Source of the DNA: Shewanella sp.
GTDB lineage: Bacteria; Pseudomonadota; Gammaproteobacteria; Enterobacterales; Shewanellaceae
Direction of reading: 5' to 3'
NCBI GenBank assembly: GCA_004195335.1
Contig: SDWK01000142.1
Location: 1-14,642, forward strand
DNA: 14,642 nucleotides
Shown: positions 1 to 7,987 of the stretch, one piece after another
Numbering within the stretch: the first letter of the stretch is position 1
How the letters are laid out: each line of letters opens with the position of its first letter
Made by a program: the position numbers and the translations under genes
The notes under the pieces: model-generated
Databases searched by the model: none
What the model saw: only the letters and a program-made list of their open reading frames with translations
What the model was told of the DNA's origin: nothing

Positions 1-820
1 ATCCGCCCTGACGTAAGCTAATCACGTTACCTATGTGAATCTCTTCTGCATGTACAAATTGATTATTTAGATAAAAGCCGTTTAAATCTGGGTACTTAGT
101 CAGTGTCTTAGCCACAGCTTTTAATAACAGGGCCAAAAGTAATACATGGTGTTCCGGTGCTCTATCTTCATTCGTTTTCTTTAACCACTCCTGTGCATTG
201 TCCAGTTCGATATCCAAGGTTTGATAAAAATGGGGGATCTCGTTTTTTGATTTGGTCATCGCGGAGGCAATAGCGCTGCGCATTTTCTTTGTCGTATCGA
301 TTGAATGGTCAACATCGGCGGCATTTGTACGAGCTATATTGGTACCCGATAGATCGCTTAATAAAATAGCGCCCTGTGGGCCACTGCCTCTAACCTCTGT
401 CAAATCCAGTCTTTGTTCCATGGCCATTTTACGGACAACTGGCGAAGCTAAAGGAGTACAAGTCTCTACTTGAGTGACTGCGACCGAGTCTAATTGAGTC
501 ACTTCGGCTCTGTCTCTATGTTCGGTTAATGTCACTCGCGCCATCACGGTGCCGACGGGCAGAGTGACGATGGGTTGGTGTAATATTTCACTGATGACGC
601 CAGTGTGGTACACCTCCATATCGATCGCACCTTTTTGCGTTTCGATGACGGCGATAATATCGCCTCGTTTTACCGGGTCTCCGCGCTTAACCAGCCATTC
701 AACCAACATCCCCTCTGTCATGTCAGCCCCCAGAGAGGGCATAACAATATCTTCCACAATTTCTGTCACGAAACCTTCCGCCTTCATCTGCACCCCTTCT
801 AGGCCACTTTCTCTGTCCAT
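1..820 (-). CDS. Dihydrolipoyl acyltransferase (E2) of a 2-oxoacid/acetoin dehydrogenase complex, 3' part outside window
   Basis: E2 carries acyl groups from E1 to CoA on a swinging lipoyl arm. The first 273 codons are in the window; the rest lies beyond base 1. An N-terminal lipoyl domain spans about residues 25-97, with the lipoylated lysine K63 in ETQKGAID. A peripheral subunit-binding domain follows at about 123-157 (ASPVVRKMA, then GSGPQGAILLSDL). The start of the acyltransferase domain is seen from about 178 (KKMRSAIASAM, IPHFYQ). The catalytic HxxxDG motif would be off the edge and cannot be checked. The ATG at 818-820 shares its A with the TGA of the E1 beta gene, and GGAAGGA stands 5 bases upstream, so translation is probably coupled. 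The ETQKG lipoyl motif is common in acetoin/2-oxoacid E2s; the substrate cannot be decided here. No E3 gene is visible and it may lie further left. Confidence 0.93.
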   Translation of the reverse strand, partial: MDRESGLEGVQMKAEGFVTEIVEDIVMPSLGADMTEGMLVEWLVKRGDPVKRGDIIAVIETQKGAIDMEVYHTGVISEILHQPIVTLPVGTVMARVTLTEHRDRAEVTQLDSVAVTQVETCTPLASPVVRKMAMEQRLDLTEVRGSGPQGAILLSDLSGTNIARTNAADVDHSIDTTKKMRSAIASAMTKSKNEIPHFYQTLDIELDNAQEWLKKTNEDRAPEHHVLLLALLLKAVAKTLTKYPDLNGFYLNNQFVHAEEIHIGNVISLRQGG

Positions 821-1803
821 CAGCGTCCTTCCATTATGGCTTGAGCCATTTCAACGATTTGATCCACTTGAGGAAGCGCCGCCTGTTCAAGGTGACTCGG
901 ATAGGGGATCGGCACCTCGGCGGTGCAGATTCGTTTAACGGGGGCATCTAAAGACCAAAAACCTTGCTCCATGATGATGGCACTGATCTCTCCGGCCAGC
1001 CCACAGGTTTTCCAGCCTTCGTCAATGATGATGGCACGATGAGTCTTCTCTACACTGGCTAAGAAAGTCTCTGTGTCCAATGGACGTAAACAGCGTAGAT
1101 CCACGACCTCGGCGCTAATATTCAACTCAGCAAGCTTATTTGCCGCAGCCAAGGCTTTGTGCAGGCAGCCTCCATAAGTGATAAGAGTGACATCATCTCC
1201 TTGTCTACGTACCAGGGCACTTTCCATATCGGCTTCGGGTGACTCTGAGACTTCTCCGCTCTCATTCAATAACATGACATGTTCAAAAATGATAACGGGA
1301 TCAGGATCTTTCAATGCCTGCCCCAACATATGCCTGGCATCAGTGTGAGTTGCAGGGCTTAAGACTTTTAACCCCGGAATATGCGCGTAAAAATTCTCCC
1401 AGCTGTGAGAGTGTTGGGCGGCCAATTGACGCCCTGCGCCGCAAGCCATGCGGATCACTACTGGGATATTAAACTGACCTCCCGACATATGCCGTAATGT
1501 GGCTGCACTATTGACGATTTGATCCATCGCCAGTAGGCTGAAATTAACCGTCATCACCTCTACGATGGGCCGTAGCCCCCCAAGTGCGGCACCAATCCCA
1601 ACACCGACAAAACCGGATTCACACAAAGGCGTATCGATAATTCTCTGCTCGCCATAGTAATCAAACAGTCCCTTACTCACCGCATAGCACCCACCGTAGC
1701 GACCCACATCTTCCCCCATCAGGAACACACGTTCATCATCTTCCAGAGCCTGCTCTATCCCCGCACGCAATGCTTCTCTGTATGTTAAGGTTTGAGCATT
1801 CAT
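820..1803 (-). CDS. Thiamine-dependent dehydrogenase E1 component, beta subunit (acetoin/pyruvate type)
   Basis: The beta subunit pairs with E1 alpha as an alpha2beta2 heterotetramer that decarboxylates or cleaves the substrate on thiamine diphosphate and hands the acyl group to E2. The 327-residue length is normal. Family landmarks are GEDVGRYGG (30-38), [15 protein letters not shown] (57-71) with E62 at the position of the glutamate that activates the thiazolium, the [14 protein letters not shown] segment with H131, and a C-terminal transketolase domain with [11 protein letters not shown] and [12 protein letters not shown]. The ATG at 1801-1803 overlaps the E1 alpha stop by 4 bases (ATGA), with AAGGAGAG 5 bases upstream. 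The gene is third in the ACS-E1 alpha-E1 beta-E2 operon. AcoB, PdhB and BkdB share this fold, so no gene symbol is given. Confidence 0.95.
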   Translation of the reverse strand: MNAQTLTYREALRAGIEQALEDDERVFLMGEDVGRYGGCYAVSKGLFDYYGEQRIIDTPLCESGFVGVGIGAALGGLRPIVEVMTVNFSLLAMDQIVNSAATLRHMSGGQFNIPVVIRMACGAGRQLAAQHSHSWENFYAHIPGLKVLSPATHTDARHMLGQALKDPDPVIIFEHVMLLNESGEVSESPEADMESALVRRQGDDVTLITYGGCLHKALAAANKLAELNISAEVVDLRCLRPLDTETFLASVEKTHRAIIIDEGWKTCGLAGEISAIIMEQGFWSLDAPVKRICTAEVPIPYPSHLEQAALPQVDQIVEMAQAIMEGR

Positions 1804-2795
1804 CCCGGCTCTCCTTGTTGAGTTGGGCTATAGACATCTTTGCAAAGGTCGGCGGTGTCCTCCCAAGGTCCCATCTCGGCAAATTCGATGGCGGCCTCAA
1901 TTTCGGCTTTTATCTCTGACTCCAGCTCATCGAGCTCCTCTTCATTGAAATGATTATTTTCCTTTAACCAGTTTTGTAACCTGATCACCGGTCCCTTCTC
2001 TTCCCACTGACGGATCTCCTCTTTTTCACGATAGAGTTGCCCGTCGAAACTGGAGTGGCCACGGAAGCGATAGGTTTTACACTCCAGAAAATAGGGCTGT
2101 GAGGTTGTCTTTATCAGATCCAGAGCAGATGACGTTGCCGATTCGACATCGACGACATTCATGCCATCAACTTGAGAGGAAGCCATGCCATAGCCGGACG
2201 CCTTCTTGGCGATATTGGTTTCAGACTCAGACAGAGACAAGGCCGTCCCCATGGCGTAACCATTATTTTCACACACAAACAAAACGGGAAGCTTCCATAA
2301 CACGGAAAGATTCATGGCTTCATGAAACTCTCCCTCTGCTACGGCCCCCTCACCGAAGAAGCAGACAGTCACCGCATCTCTATGTTGCTTTTTATTGGCC
2401 ATGGCCAGCCCAGCGGCTAGTGGTAAACCGCCGGCTACGATGGCATTACCGCCATAGAAATTCATCTGCTTATCGAACAGATGCATCGAGCCCCCACGGC
2501 CCCTGCTGCAACCGTTGGTTCGACCGAACATTTCAGCCAGTATACTGCCCATCGATAAGCCGCGAGCCAGTGCATGACCATGCTCTCTATAGGTTGCCAC
2601 TATCTGATCTTCTGGCTTCAACACTGACATCACCCCGACCGCTATAGCCTCTTCGCCTATGTACAGATGTAAGAAGCCTCGTATTTTTTCCTCAGCATAG
2701 AGCTGTGTGCATTTCTCTTCGAAGCGGCGAATTCGCAGCATCTGCTTTAGCTGGTTAATCAGATGTGCTCTATCTATATGTGGTTTTTGATTCAT
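1800..2795 (-). CDS. Thiamine-dependent dehydrogenase E1 component, alpha subunit (acetoin/pyruvate type)
   Basis: This subunit binds thiamine diphosphate and Mg2+ with E1 beta and performs the first step of the complex. At 331 residues it has the usual length for AcoA/PdhA proteins. The thiamine-binding motif starts at GEG (148-150) and ends at ENN (176-178); the usual GDG aspartate is a glutamate here. Other family landmarks are [11 protein letters not shown] (69-79), [11 protein letters not shown] (95-105), [18 protein letters not shown] (114-131) and the RFRGHSSFD loop around H247. The C-terminus (232-300) is acidic and helical. The ATG overlaps the TGA of the upstream acetyl-CoA synthetase gene by 4 bases, and GGAGAG is 9 bases before it. 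The sequence resembles pyruvate dehydrogenase alpha subunits as much as acetoin ones, so either pyruvate or acetoin is possible; I lean to a general 2-oxoacid/acetoin call. Confidence 0.94.
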   Translation of the reverse strand: MNQKPHIDRAHLINQLKQMLRIRRFEEKCTQLYAEEKIRGFLHLYIGEEAIAVGVMSVLKPEDQIVATYREHGHALARGLSMGSILAEMFGRTNGCSRGRGGSMHLFDKQMNFYGGNAIVAGGLPLAAGLAMANKKQHRDAVTVCFFGEGAVAEGEFHEAMNLSVLWKLPVLFVCENNGYAMGTALSLSESETNIAKKASGYGMASSQVDGMNVVDVESATSSALDLIKTTSQPYFLECKTYRFRGHSSFDGQLYREKEEIRQWEEKGPVIRLQNWLKENNHFNEEELDELESEIKAEIEAAIEFAEMGPWEDTADLCKDVYSPTQQGEPG

Positions 2796-4561
2796 TGCTC
2801 GTCACTCTCCAATGTTGATATATCACCTTCCGGTAGGCCAAGCTCTCGCGCCTTTAACAGACGACGCATGATTTTTCCGCTACGGGTTTTGGGTAGGTTT
2901 TGGCGAAATACGATCTCTTTGGGTGCGACGGCGGCACCTAAACGTTTACGGGCGAACCCTTTTAGCTCTTTTTGTAGTGCCTGCAATGCTTGCTCTGTCT
3001 GTTCTACGCCCGGTTTCAATGCCACATAGGCCTTAACCATCTCACCGGTAAGCTCGTCCGGAATGCCAATGACCCCCACTTCGGCCACACTGCTATGCTC
3101 CATCAATGCGCTTTCGACTTCAAAAGGACCTATCAGGTGACCCGATGACTTGATCAAGTCGTCGACGCGGCCAACAAACCAGTAATAGCCCTGTTCATCG
3201 CGCATGGCTAAATCTCCACTCAGGTACCAGCCATTATTAAAGCAGCGCTCATATCTTTCACTCTGATGCAGGTAACCGCGAAACATGGATGGCCAACCCT
3301 GTTTTAATGCCAGCTCACCGACTTCCATCGGTTTATGTACCTCTTCAACATCACCTTGCTCATTTCGTTTAACGATTCCTGCGGTGATCCCGGGCAAAGG
3401 TAGCCCCATAGAACCAGGTTTGATTGCCTGACTCGCATAGTTGGCAATCATGATCGCCCCCGTTTCTGTCTGCCACCAATTATCATGAAACGGAAGCCCC
3501 AAGGTTTTCTTCCCCCAGATAACCGCTTCAGGGTTCAAGGGTTCACCGACACTTGCAATAAAATGTAATGCCGAGAGATCATAACCTTCCCTTATTTCAC
3601 TCCCCGCTCTCATCAGCATTCGAATAGCCGTAGGTGCGGTATACCAAGTCGTTATGTGTTGATCCTGTAAGATCCGATACCAGCGCTCCACTTCAAACTC
3701 GGCCTCATCGACGATCATCGTCGCCCCCATACATAGGGGAGCGATAATGCCGTAGGAGGTACCGGTCACCCAACCGGGATCGGCGGTACACCAGTAGATA
3801 TCCGACGGATGAAGATCGAGTGCGTAATAAGCGGATATTTTATGCTCTTCTACGGCCTGATGAACATGTATGACACCTTTGGGCTTCCCCGTGGTGCCAC
3901 TGGTAAAATGCAATAATGCCATCTCATCTTTTTGAGTATTAACACAGGGATAATGTGGGTCTCCCAGGCTTAGTAACTCAGGTAATGCATAACAGCCCTC
4001 TTCCAGTTCGCCGCTACCATCTATCAATAAAATGGCCTTAAGGTGTGGCAACTCGTGCCACCAGGGAGCCACTTTCTTTCGGTACAAACTCATGGTTGTG
4101 ATCAGCACGTTCGCCTCACCAATCTCCATTCGTGAACGGATAGGTTCAGGCCCGAAAGCCGAAAACAGCGGGGTAAACACACAGCCAGACTTTAATGTTC
4201 CCAGCGCTGAAATATAGAGTAAGGGTAAGCGACCCGCTAAGCTGAAGACGCGGGATCCCCGTTCAAAACCAAGACGATGAAGCGCACTGGCAAAGCGACT
4301 GGTTTGCTCGGCTAACTCCCGATAACTGAAATCCACGGTTTCATCTTGTTTACTCAGCCAACGTAAGGCCAATTTATCTTCAATCTTGGTATTGAGATGA
4401 CGATCGATCGCTTCATAGGCGATATTTATCGTGCGCCTATTGGATAGATCAGATACAGCCGAAGGAGGCTCTGCAGAGAAGGAGGTGTAACACTCATGGT
4501 AGTCAGCCAAGTTTGTCTTCACTTGCTGGTAAGGTGGTTTATCAATGATGGTTTCAGTCAT
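2792..4561 (-). CDS. Acetyl-CoA synthetase, AMP-forming, short AcsA-like type
   Basis: The enzyme activates acetate (ATP + acetate + CoA to acetyl-CoA + AMP + PPi) in the cytoplasm. At 589 residues it is nearer in length to Bacillus AcsA than to the ~650-residue Acs of enterics. ANL-superfamily motifs appear in order: the P-loop [10 protein letters not shown] (220-229), WWQTETGA (362-369), YLSGD (446-450), [11 protein letters not shown] (464-474) and [11 protein letters not shown] (557-567). K563 is the adenylation lysine, the site that Pat-type acetyltransferases modify in enteric Acs. In known enzymes a tryptophan in WWQTE closes the acyl pocket, which favours acetate over longer acids. The gene heads a four-gene operon with E1 alpha, E1 beta and E2. 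Its start has only a weak GGAAG at 8 bases. An FNR-type box lies about 90-105 bases upstream. Propionate or another short acid remains possible. Confidence 0.93.
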   Translation of the reverse strand: MTETIIDKPPYQQVKTNLADYHECYTSFSAEPPSAVSDLSNRRTINIAYEAIDRHLNTKIEDKLALRWLSKQDETVDFSYRELAEQTSRFASALHRLGFERGSRVFSLAGRLPLLYISALGTLKSGCVFTPLFSAFGPEPIRSRMEIGEANVLITTMSLYRKKVAPWWHELPHLKAILLIDGSGELEEGCYALPELLSLGDPHYPCVNTQKDEMALLHFTSGTTGKPKGVIHVHQAVEEHKISAYYALDLHPSDIYWCTADPGWVTGTSYGIIAPLCMGATMIVDEAEFEVERWYRILQDQHITTWYTAPTAIRMLMRAGSEIREGYDLSALHFIASVGEPLNPEAVIWGKKTLGLPFHDNWWQTETGAIMIANYASQAIKPGSMGLPLPGITAGIVKRNEQGDVEEVHKPMEVGELALKQGWPSMFRGYLHQSERYERCFNNGWYLSGDLAMRDEQGYYWFVGRVDDLIKSSGHLIGPFEVESALMEHSSVAEVGVIGIPDELTGEMVKAYVALKPGVEQTEQALQALQKELKGFARKRLGAAVAPKEIVFRQNLPKTRSGKIMRRLLKARELGLPEGDISTLESDEQ

Positions 4562-4614
4562 AAGGAGAGCTTCCCAGACTCTGAATGGATTCGATGGAGA
4601 TACAGCTTGGTATC

Positions 4615-4665
4615 AGTATAGTATCCAATCGATAGACGACTGCAGAATTGCTTGATCTATATCAA
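4615..4665 (-). promoter_or_regulatory. Probable FNR-family control region for the acetyl-CoA synthetase operon
   Basis: Bases 4652-4665 read TTGATCTATATCAA (TTGATATAGATCAA on the coding strand), a perfect TTGAT-N4-ATCAA FNR consensus. Downstream in the direction of transcription, TATACT at 4615-4620 matches five of six bases of a -10 box. The -35 region before it is weak, as expected for an activated promoter. The box centre would be near -50 from a start close to 4608, which is not the classical -41.5, so the true start could differ or the site could repress. CRP-family sites have different half-sites (TGTGA), so I favour FNR/EtrA. The gap between the operon start and the ppaC terminator is otherwise empty. 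Confidence 0.6.
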
Positions 4666-4730
4666 TTTATTCTAAACTTCCTAAATGTTAACCCGCTATT
4701 CTCGCTATCACTTTGCGGTTTATAAGATAC

Positions 4731-4774
4731 AAAAAGGCCGAAGCACGATTCCTAATGAAAAGTGTTTCGGCCTT
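4731..4774 (-). terminator. Rho-independent terminator of ppaC
   Basis: On the minus strand, AAGGCCGAA-A-CAC pairs with GTG-C-TTCGGCCTT across a 15-base loop (arms 4762-4774 and 4734-4746, one A-C mismatch). The coding-strand side of the stem ends in TTTTT before GTATC. The hairpin begins about 35 bases after the ppaC stop codon, separates ppaC from the acetyl-CoA synthetase operon, and makes readthrough between them unlikely. Confidence 0.85.
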
Positions 4775-4809
4775 CGATATGACTATTGGTATAAACGGTT
4801 GAAAAAGCG

Positions 4810-5730
4810 TTAAGCTAAAGCTTCCTGCAACTGTGGCACGATCTGCTTCTTACGGCTCAATACACCATCAAGCCAAACTCGGCCATTTTCGCATGATTTA
4901 CCATAAGCACGCTCGGTCAAGGTTGCATCATCGCTGACAATTAACAGCTCTGAGCCTTCCTTCATGATATCGGTCAGCAGTAGTAGCATACTGTGACGCC
5001 CACCCTCCGCTTTCATTGCTTTTATATCGGCTTCAAGCTCAGCTTTGATATCATCAAATACTGAAAGGTCGATAACCTCAAGTTGACCGATACCCACCAT
5101 GTGACCATTCATGTTGAAGTCTTTAAAATCACGCATAACGAGATCGCGTGCCGGAGTACCTTCAACTGCAGACTTAACCTTAAACATCTCCATGCCTAAG
5201 GCTTTAAAGTCTTCGATGCCCGCAATTGCAGCGAGTGCTTCGACACACTTAATATCTGCAGTGGTGCACGTTGGTGACTTAAAGATAACCGTATCACTCA
5301 AGATGGCGCACAACATGATGCCCGCAATATTCTTTGGAATTTCAACACCGTGAAAATCATACATCATCTTAATAATGGTGTTACTGCAACCAACAGGACG
5401 GATCCAACACTCAAGTGGTGTAGATGTCGTCAGATCGCCCAGTTTATGATGGTCGACAATCCCGACAATCGTCGCTTCGCCAATATCGTCCGGCGCTTGT
5501 GTTAGCTCAGAGTGATCGACAATAAACACCTCTTCACCGGCATAACTTGTCTTAAACTCCGGTGCTTCAAAGCCAAACTTTTCTAAGATGAATGCGGTTT
5601 CTGGCGATAACTCACCGAGTCGCGCCGCAATCGAAGCTTCACCGATTTGATTTCTCAGGTAAGCAAGCGCAATCGCACCACAAATGGAATCTGAATCTGG
5701 GATCTTATGGCCCACAACATAAACTGACAT
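4810..5730 (-). CDS. ppaC: Manganese-dependent inorganic pyrophosphatase (family II)
   Basis: The enzyme hydrolyses pyrophosphate to two phosphates in the cytoplasm, pulling PPi-releasing reactions forward. It is a DHH-family protein of 306 residues, the usual length. Metal-binding residues are visible at the expected places: H8, D12 and D14 in GHKIPDSDS, D72 in VDHSE, D93-H94-H95 in the DHH motif, and D146 in LSDTVIF. The C-terminal DHHA2 domain ends with SRKKQ (294-298), whose basic residues bind substrate. There are no CBS domains, so adenylate regulation of the CBS-containing type is not expected. GGAGAG lies 6 bases before the ATG. The gene is monocistronic, with its own probable promoter upstream and a strong terminator downstream. 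The next operon encodes an acetyl-CoA synthetase that makes PPi, a plausible functional link but not shared transcription. Confidence 0.96.
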   Translation of the reverse strand: MSVYVVGHKIPDSDSICGAIALAYLRNQIGEASIAARLGELSPETAFILEKFGFEAPEFKTSYAGEEVFIVDHSELTQAPDDIGEATIVGIVDHHKLGDLTTSTPLECWIRPVGCSNTIIKMMYDFHGVEIPKNIAGIMLCAILSDTVIFKSPTCTTADIKCVEALAAIAGIEDFKALGMEMFKVKSAVEGTPARDLVMRDFKDFNMNGHMVGIGQLEVIDLSVFDDIKAELEADIKAMKAEGGRHSMLLLLTDIMKEGSELLIVSDDATLTERAYGKSCENGRVWLDGVLSRKKQIVPQLQEALA

Positions 5731-5756
5731 TGATAACTCTCCTATTAGTCCTCCCT

Positions 5757-5784
5757 ATTCTACCAAATCCCATTCATTTGAAAA
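5757..5784 (-). promoter_or_regulatory. ppaC: Probable sigma70 promoter of ppaC
   Basis: On the coding strand TTTTCA (5779-5784) and TAGAAT (5757-5762) are separated by 16 bases. The -10 matches five of six consensus bases and the -35 four of six. A start near 5750 would give a leader of about 20 bases that contains the GGAGAG ribosome site at 5737-5742. This is sequence reading only; the AT-rich 180-base gap could hold other promoters. Confidence 0.4.
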
Positions 5785-5913
5785 ACACTAAATTTGCGCT
5801 TAAAAACGCATCCTCATACCCTATTGCTAAAAAAGATTGTCAGCTCGTGGATTACGGCCAAATTTACACAGTACATGATAAATAATAAACTGATAAAAAC
5901 GGCCCCTATTCTC

Positions 5914-5942
5914 TGCTGGTGCCGGTATTACCGGCACCAGCA
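5914..5942 (-). terminator. Perfect 12-bp hairpin touching the hydrolase stop codon; possible terminator without a U-tract
   Basis: TGCTGGTGCCGG (5914-5925) and CCGGCACCAGCA (5931-5942) are exact inverted repeats around a 5-base TATTA loop. The minus-strand hydrolase stop (5943-5945) directly abuts the stem. After the stem the minus-strand transcript reads AGAGAATAGGGG, with no run of U, so it is not a textbook intrinsic terminator on either strand. It could be a U-less terminator, a 3'-end exonuclease barrier, or a protein-binding palindrome. Confidence 0.5.
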
Positions 5943-7955
5943 TCAAACCAAATTACGCTTGATGCGAAGGTTCCAGTTTTGTGAATAAACTCGTTTGTCT
6001 CCTTCATAAGCATCAAGCTCTGCATCCAGATAAAAATAAAACTGATCACAGTGTAGTAAGGTTCGGGTGACAGTCTTTACCGACCAATCTCCTCGCCTAA
6101 ATCCCCAGCGCCAGAGTGTCTTGCCCTTCGCAGATTGGAAGTCATCACACTGATAGGAGTACCACTCATTAGTTTCGCGATTTACAATAATGTCGATATC
6201 TTCAAGTCGATAAGTACCATTGTCGTTAATGACCTCCAAAGTCGATAGATCCTTGTCCAGATCGCGGATCACTCGCCAGTTATGATGCCCCTCATGAAGT
6301 TGCTCCTTTGCACCGCTGGCGGAAGCCTCTGGCTCAGGGAAAGAGATCGCCTCTTTACGTGGCGTTCGGCTAGGCAATATCAAGCGGCTGCAACCCGTAT
6401 AAATTTTGAGTCGCGTTGACTCCGCAGGAGGCCAGGCCAGCGGGAAATAAGATGAAGAAATTGCAATCCTGATCTTGTGGCCCTTAGGGAAGGTCTGCGC
6501 TACACCGTTAAGCTGCAGTTTAACCCGATAGCGCTTGTCCGGTTGCAGCGGTGACGGTTTGGAATGGCTATCCCTATGAGTCAGGTTCAGCAGACCATAA
6601 GTGACCCGTGAGCTCTTGTTATCAGGATGCACATCCGATAGTCGTACAGCGACCATTGCCACTGGTTTGTTGGCTGATAATTCCAGCTCAATCACCGCCG
6701 CCCCCATTATCTCAAGAGTGGTGTCGAGAGGATTACTGGTAAAAACTAACGCGCCACCTTCTTCTTCACGCTGATCATGAGGCAGATCCGGTGTCGTGCT
6801 ATATGAACACCATTTGCCGGCAAACAGACCGTTGCTCAATGGTGACTGCAAACACAGTTCCTCCTCATCAACCTCTTCGTATTCGTCCACCAGACGATAT
6901 TTATCAAGCTTGAAGGCAAGCGTCCCGATATTGGGTGACGGCCAAGATGGCTCACTGACCCAACGACCAAATCGCTGATGGTAAGAAGTCGACGGCGGCA
7001 TACTGTCAAGCATCCATGCACGCAGCATGGGCTCGTCCATAATGTGGGTCTCAATCCCCTTCAGCCATTTATCCCACCAGCGTAGACATTCCTGTAAAAA
7101 ACCGATCGCCGGACCGGGCACACCAATGTGGGGATACTTATGACTCCAGGGGCCAATTAGTCCCTGCTTCGGTCCAGTCAAATTGCTGAGCAGGCGAAAA
7201 ACCGCATTGCTATAGCCATCGGCCCAGCCGCTGACTGCCATGACAGGGACCTGCACCTTAGAAAAATCTTCGCAGATCGAACCATGCTGCCAGTACTCGT
7301 CACGGTGCTGATGATTAAGCCAGGTATCCAGCCATAAACCACTGCCTTTAAGGCGCTCAAACCACATGTCACGCCACTTTTCACCGACAATTTGCGGATC
7401 AGGCGGCAGAGAGTTGTAGGCAAACATTGTCGAGGCCCAAGAAAGATTATCACCGAGCAGGCAGCCTCCCATATAGTGCACATCATCGGCATAGCGGTCA
7501 TCGGTAGAGCAAACGGTGACGATAGCCTTAAGCTGTGGCGGTTGCATCGCCGCAATCTGCAGGCCGTTGAATCCCCCCCATGAGATACCATACATGCCGA
7601 TATTTCCGTCGCACCACGGCTGTTTTTCCAGCCACTCAATAACAGTGACACCATCGTCGAGTTCCTGCTGCAGGTATTCGTCTGTCAGCACACCCTCAGA
7701 GTCACCGCTACCACGGATATCAACACGGATACAGGCGTAGCCATGCCCGGCAAAATACGGATGCATGGTTTCGTCGCGCAATCTTACCCCATCACGCTTA
7801 CGGTAAGGAATGTATTCAAAAATAGCCGGTACAGGCTTAGTTTCAGCATCTTCGGGCATCCAGATACGGGCAGAAAGGCGAATGCCATCGGCCATCGGGA
7901 TCCAGCAATGTTCGATATGTCGGATTTTGTATGCTGAGTGTTCAGTAACCGTCAT
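5943..7955 (-). CDS. CocE/NonD family alpha/beta hydrolase (X-Pro dipeptidyl-peptidase S15 type)
   Basis: This is a serine hydrolase that cleaves amide or ester bonds; the family includes cocaine esterase and X-Pro peptidases. I place the start at 7955 because AGGAGG (7961-7966) sits 5 bases upstream; an in-frame ATG at 7982 would add nine residues and bury that site. The product is then 670 residues. Numbering from 7955, the nucleophile is S125 in YGISWGG, the acid D246 in SGWADGYSN and the base H272 in GPWSH, the usual CocE triad. The N-terminal part shows PMADGIRLSARIW and the conserved RVDIRGSGDSEG. A jelly-roll XPD_C domain follows from about 310 to 550, with a beta-rich tail of about 100 residues after it. 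No signal peptide is visible, so it is probably cytoplasmic. It lies 32 bases after the ATP-grasp gene, so the two are surely co-transcribed. The substrate is unknown. Confidence 0.92.
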   Translation of the reverse strand: MTVTEHSAYKIRHIEHCWIPMADGIRLSARIWMPEDAETKPVPAIFEYIPYRKRDGVRLRDETMHPYFAGHGYACIRVDIRGSGDSEGVLTDEYLQQELDDGVTVIEWLEKQPWCDGNIGMYGISWGGFNGLQIAAMQPPQLKAIVTVCSTDDRYADDVHYMGGCLLGDNLSWASTMFAYNSLPPDPQIVGEKWRDMWFERLKGSGLWLDTWLNHQHRDEYWQHGSICEDFSKVQVPVMAVSGWADGYSNAVFRLLSNLTGPKQGLIGPWSHKYPHIGVPGPAIGFLQECLRWWDKWLKGIETHIMDEPMLRAWMLDSMPPSTSYHQRFGRWVSEPSWPSPNIGTLAFKLDKYRLVDEYEEVDEEELCLQSPLSNGLFAGKWCSYSTTPDLPHDQREEEGGALVFTSNPLDTTLEIMGAAVIELELSANKPVAMVAVRLSDVHPDNKSSRVTYGLLNLTHRDSHSKPSPLQPDKRYRVKLQLNGVAQTFPKGHKIRIAISSSYFPLAWPPAESTRLKIYTGCSRLILPSRTPRKEAISFPEPEASASGAKEQLHEGHHNWRVIRDLDKDLSTLEVINDNGTYRLEDIDIIVNRETNEWYSYQCDDFQSAKGKTLWRWGFRRGDWSVKTVTRTLLHCDQFYFYLDAELDAYEGDKRVYSQNWNLRIKRNLV

Positions 7956-7987
7956 ATTTACCTCCTCACGATTGTCGCGCATGTCAT

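Noticed and set aside
2099..2647. 182-codon plus-strand open frame
   Set aside because: It lies wholly opposite the E1 alpha gene, whose motifs are unmistakable; its composition (many H, R, P, S) is typical of an antisense shadow.
4652..4665. CRP site
   Set aside because: The half-sites are TTGAT/ATCAA, the FNR form, and lack the TGTGA/TCACA core.
7178..7654. 158-codon minus-strand frame inside the hydrolase gene
   Set aside because: It is another frame of a gene with a complete catalytic triad and has no family features.
7955..7982. Upstream ATG at 7982 as the hydrolase start
   Set aside because: The AGGAGG site at 7961-7966 is placed for ATG 7955 and would be inside the coding sequence if 7982 were used.
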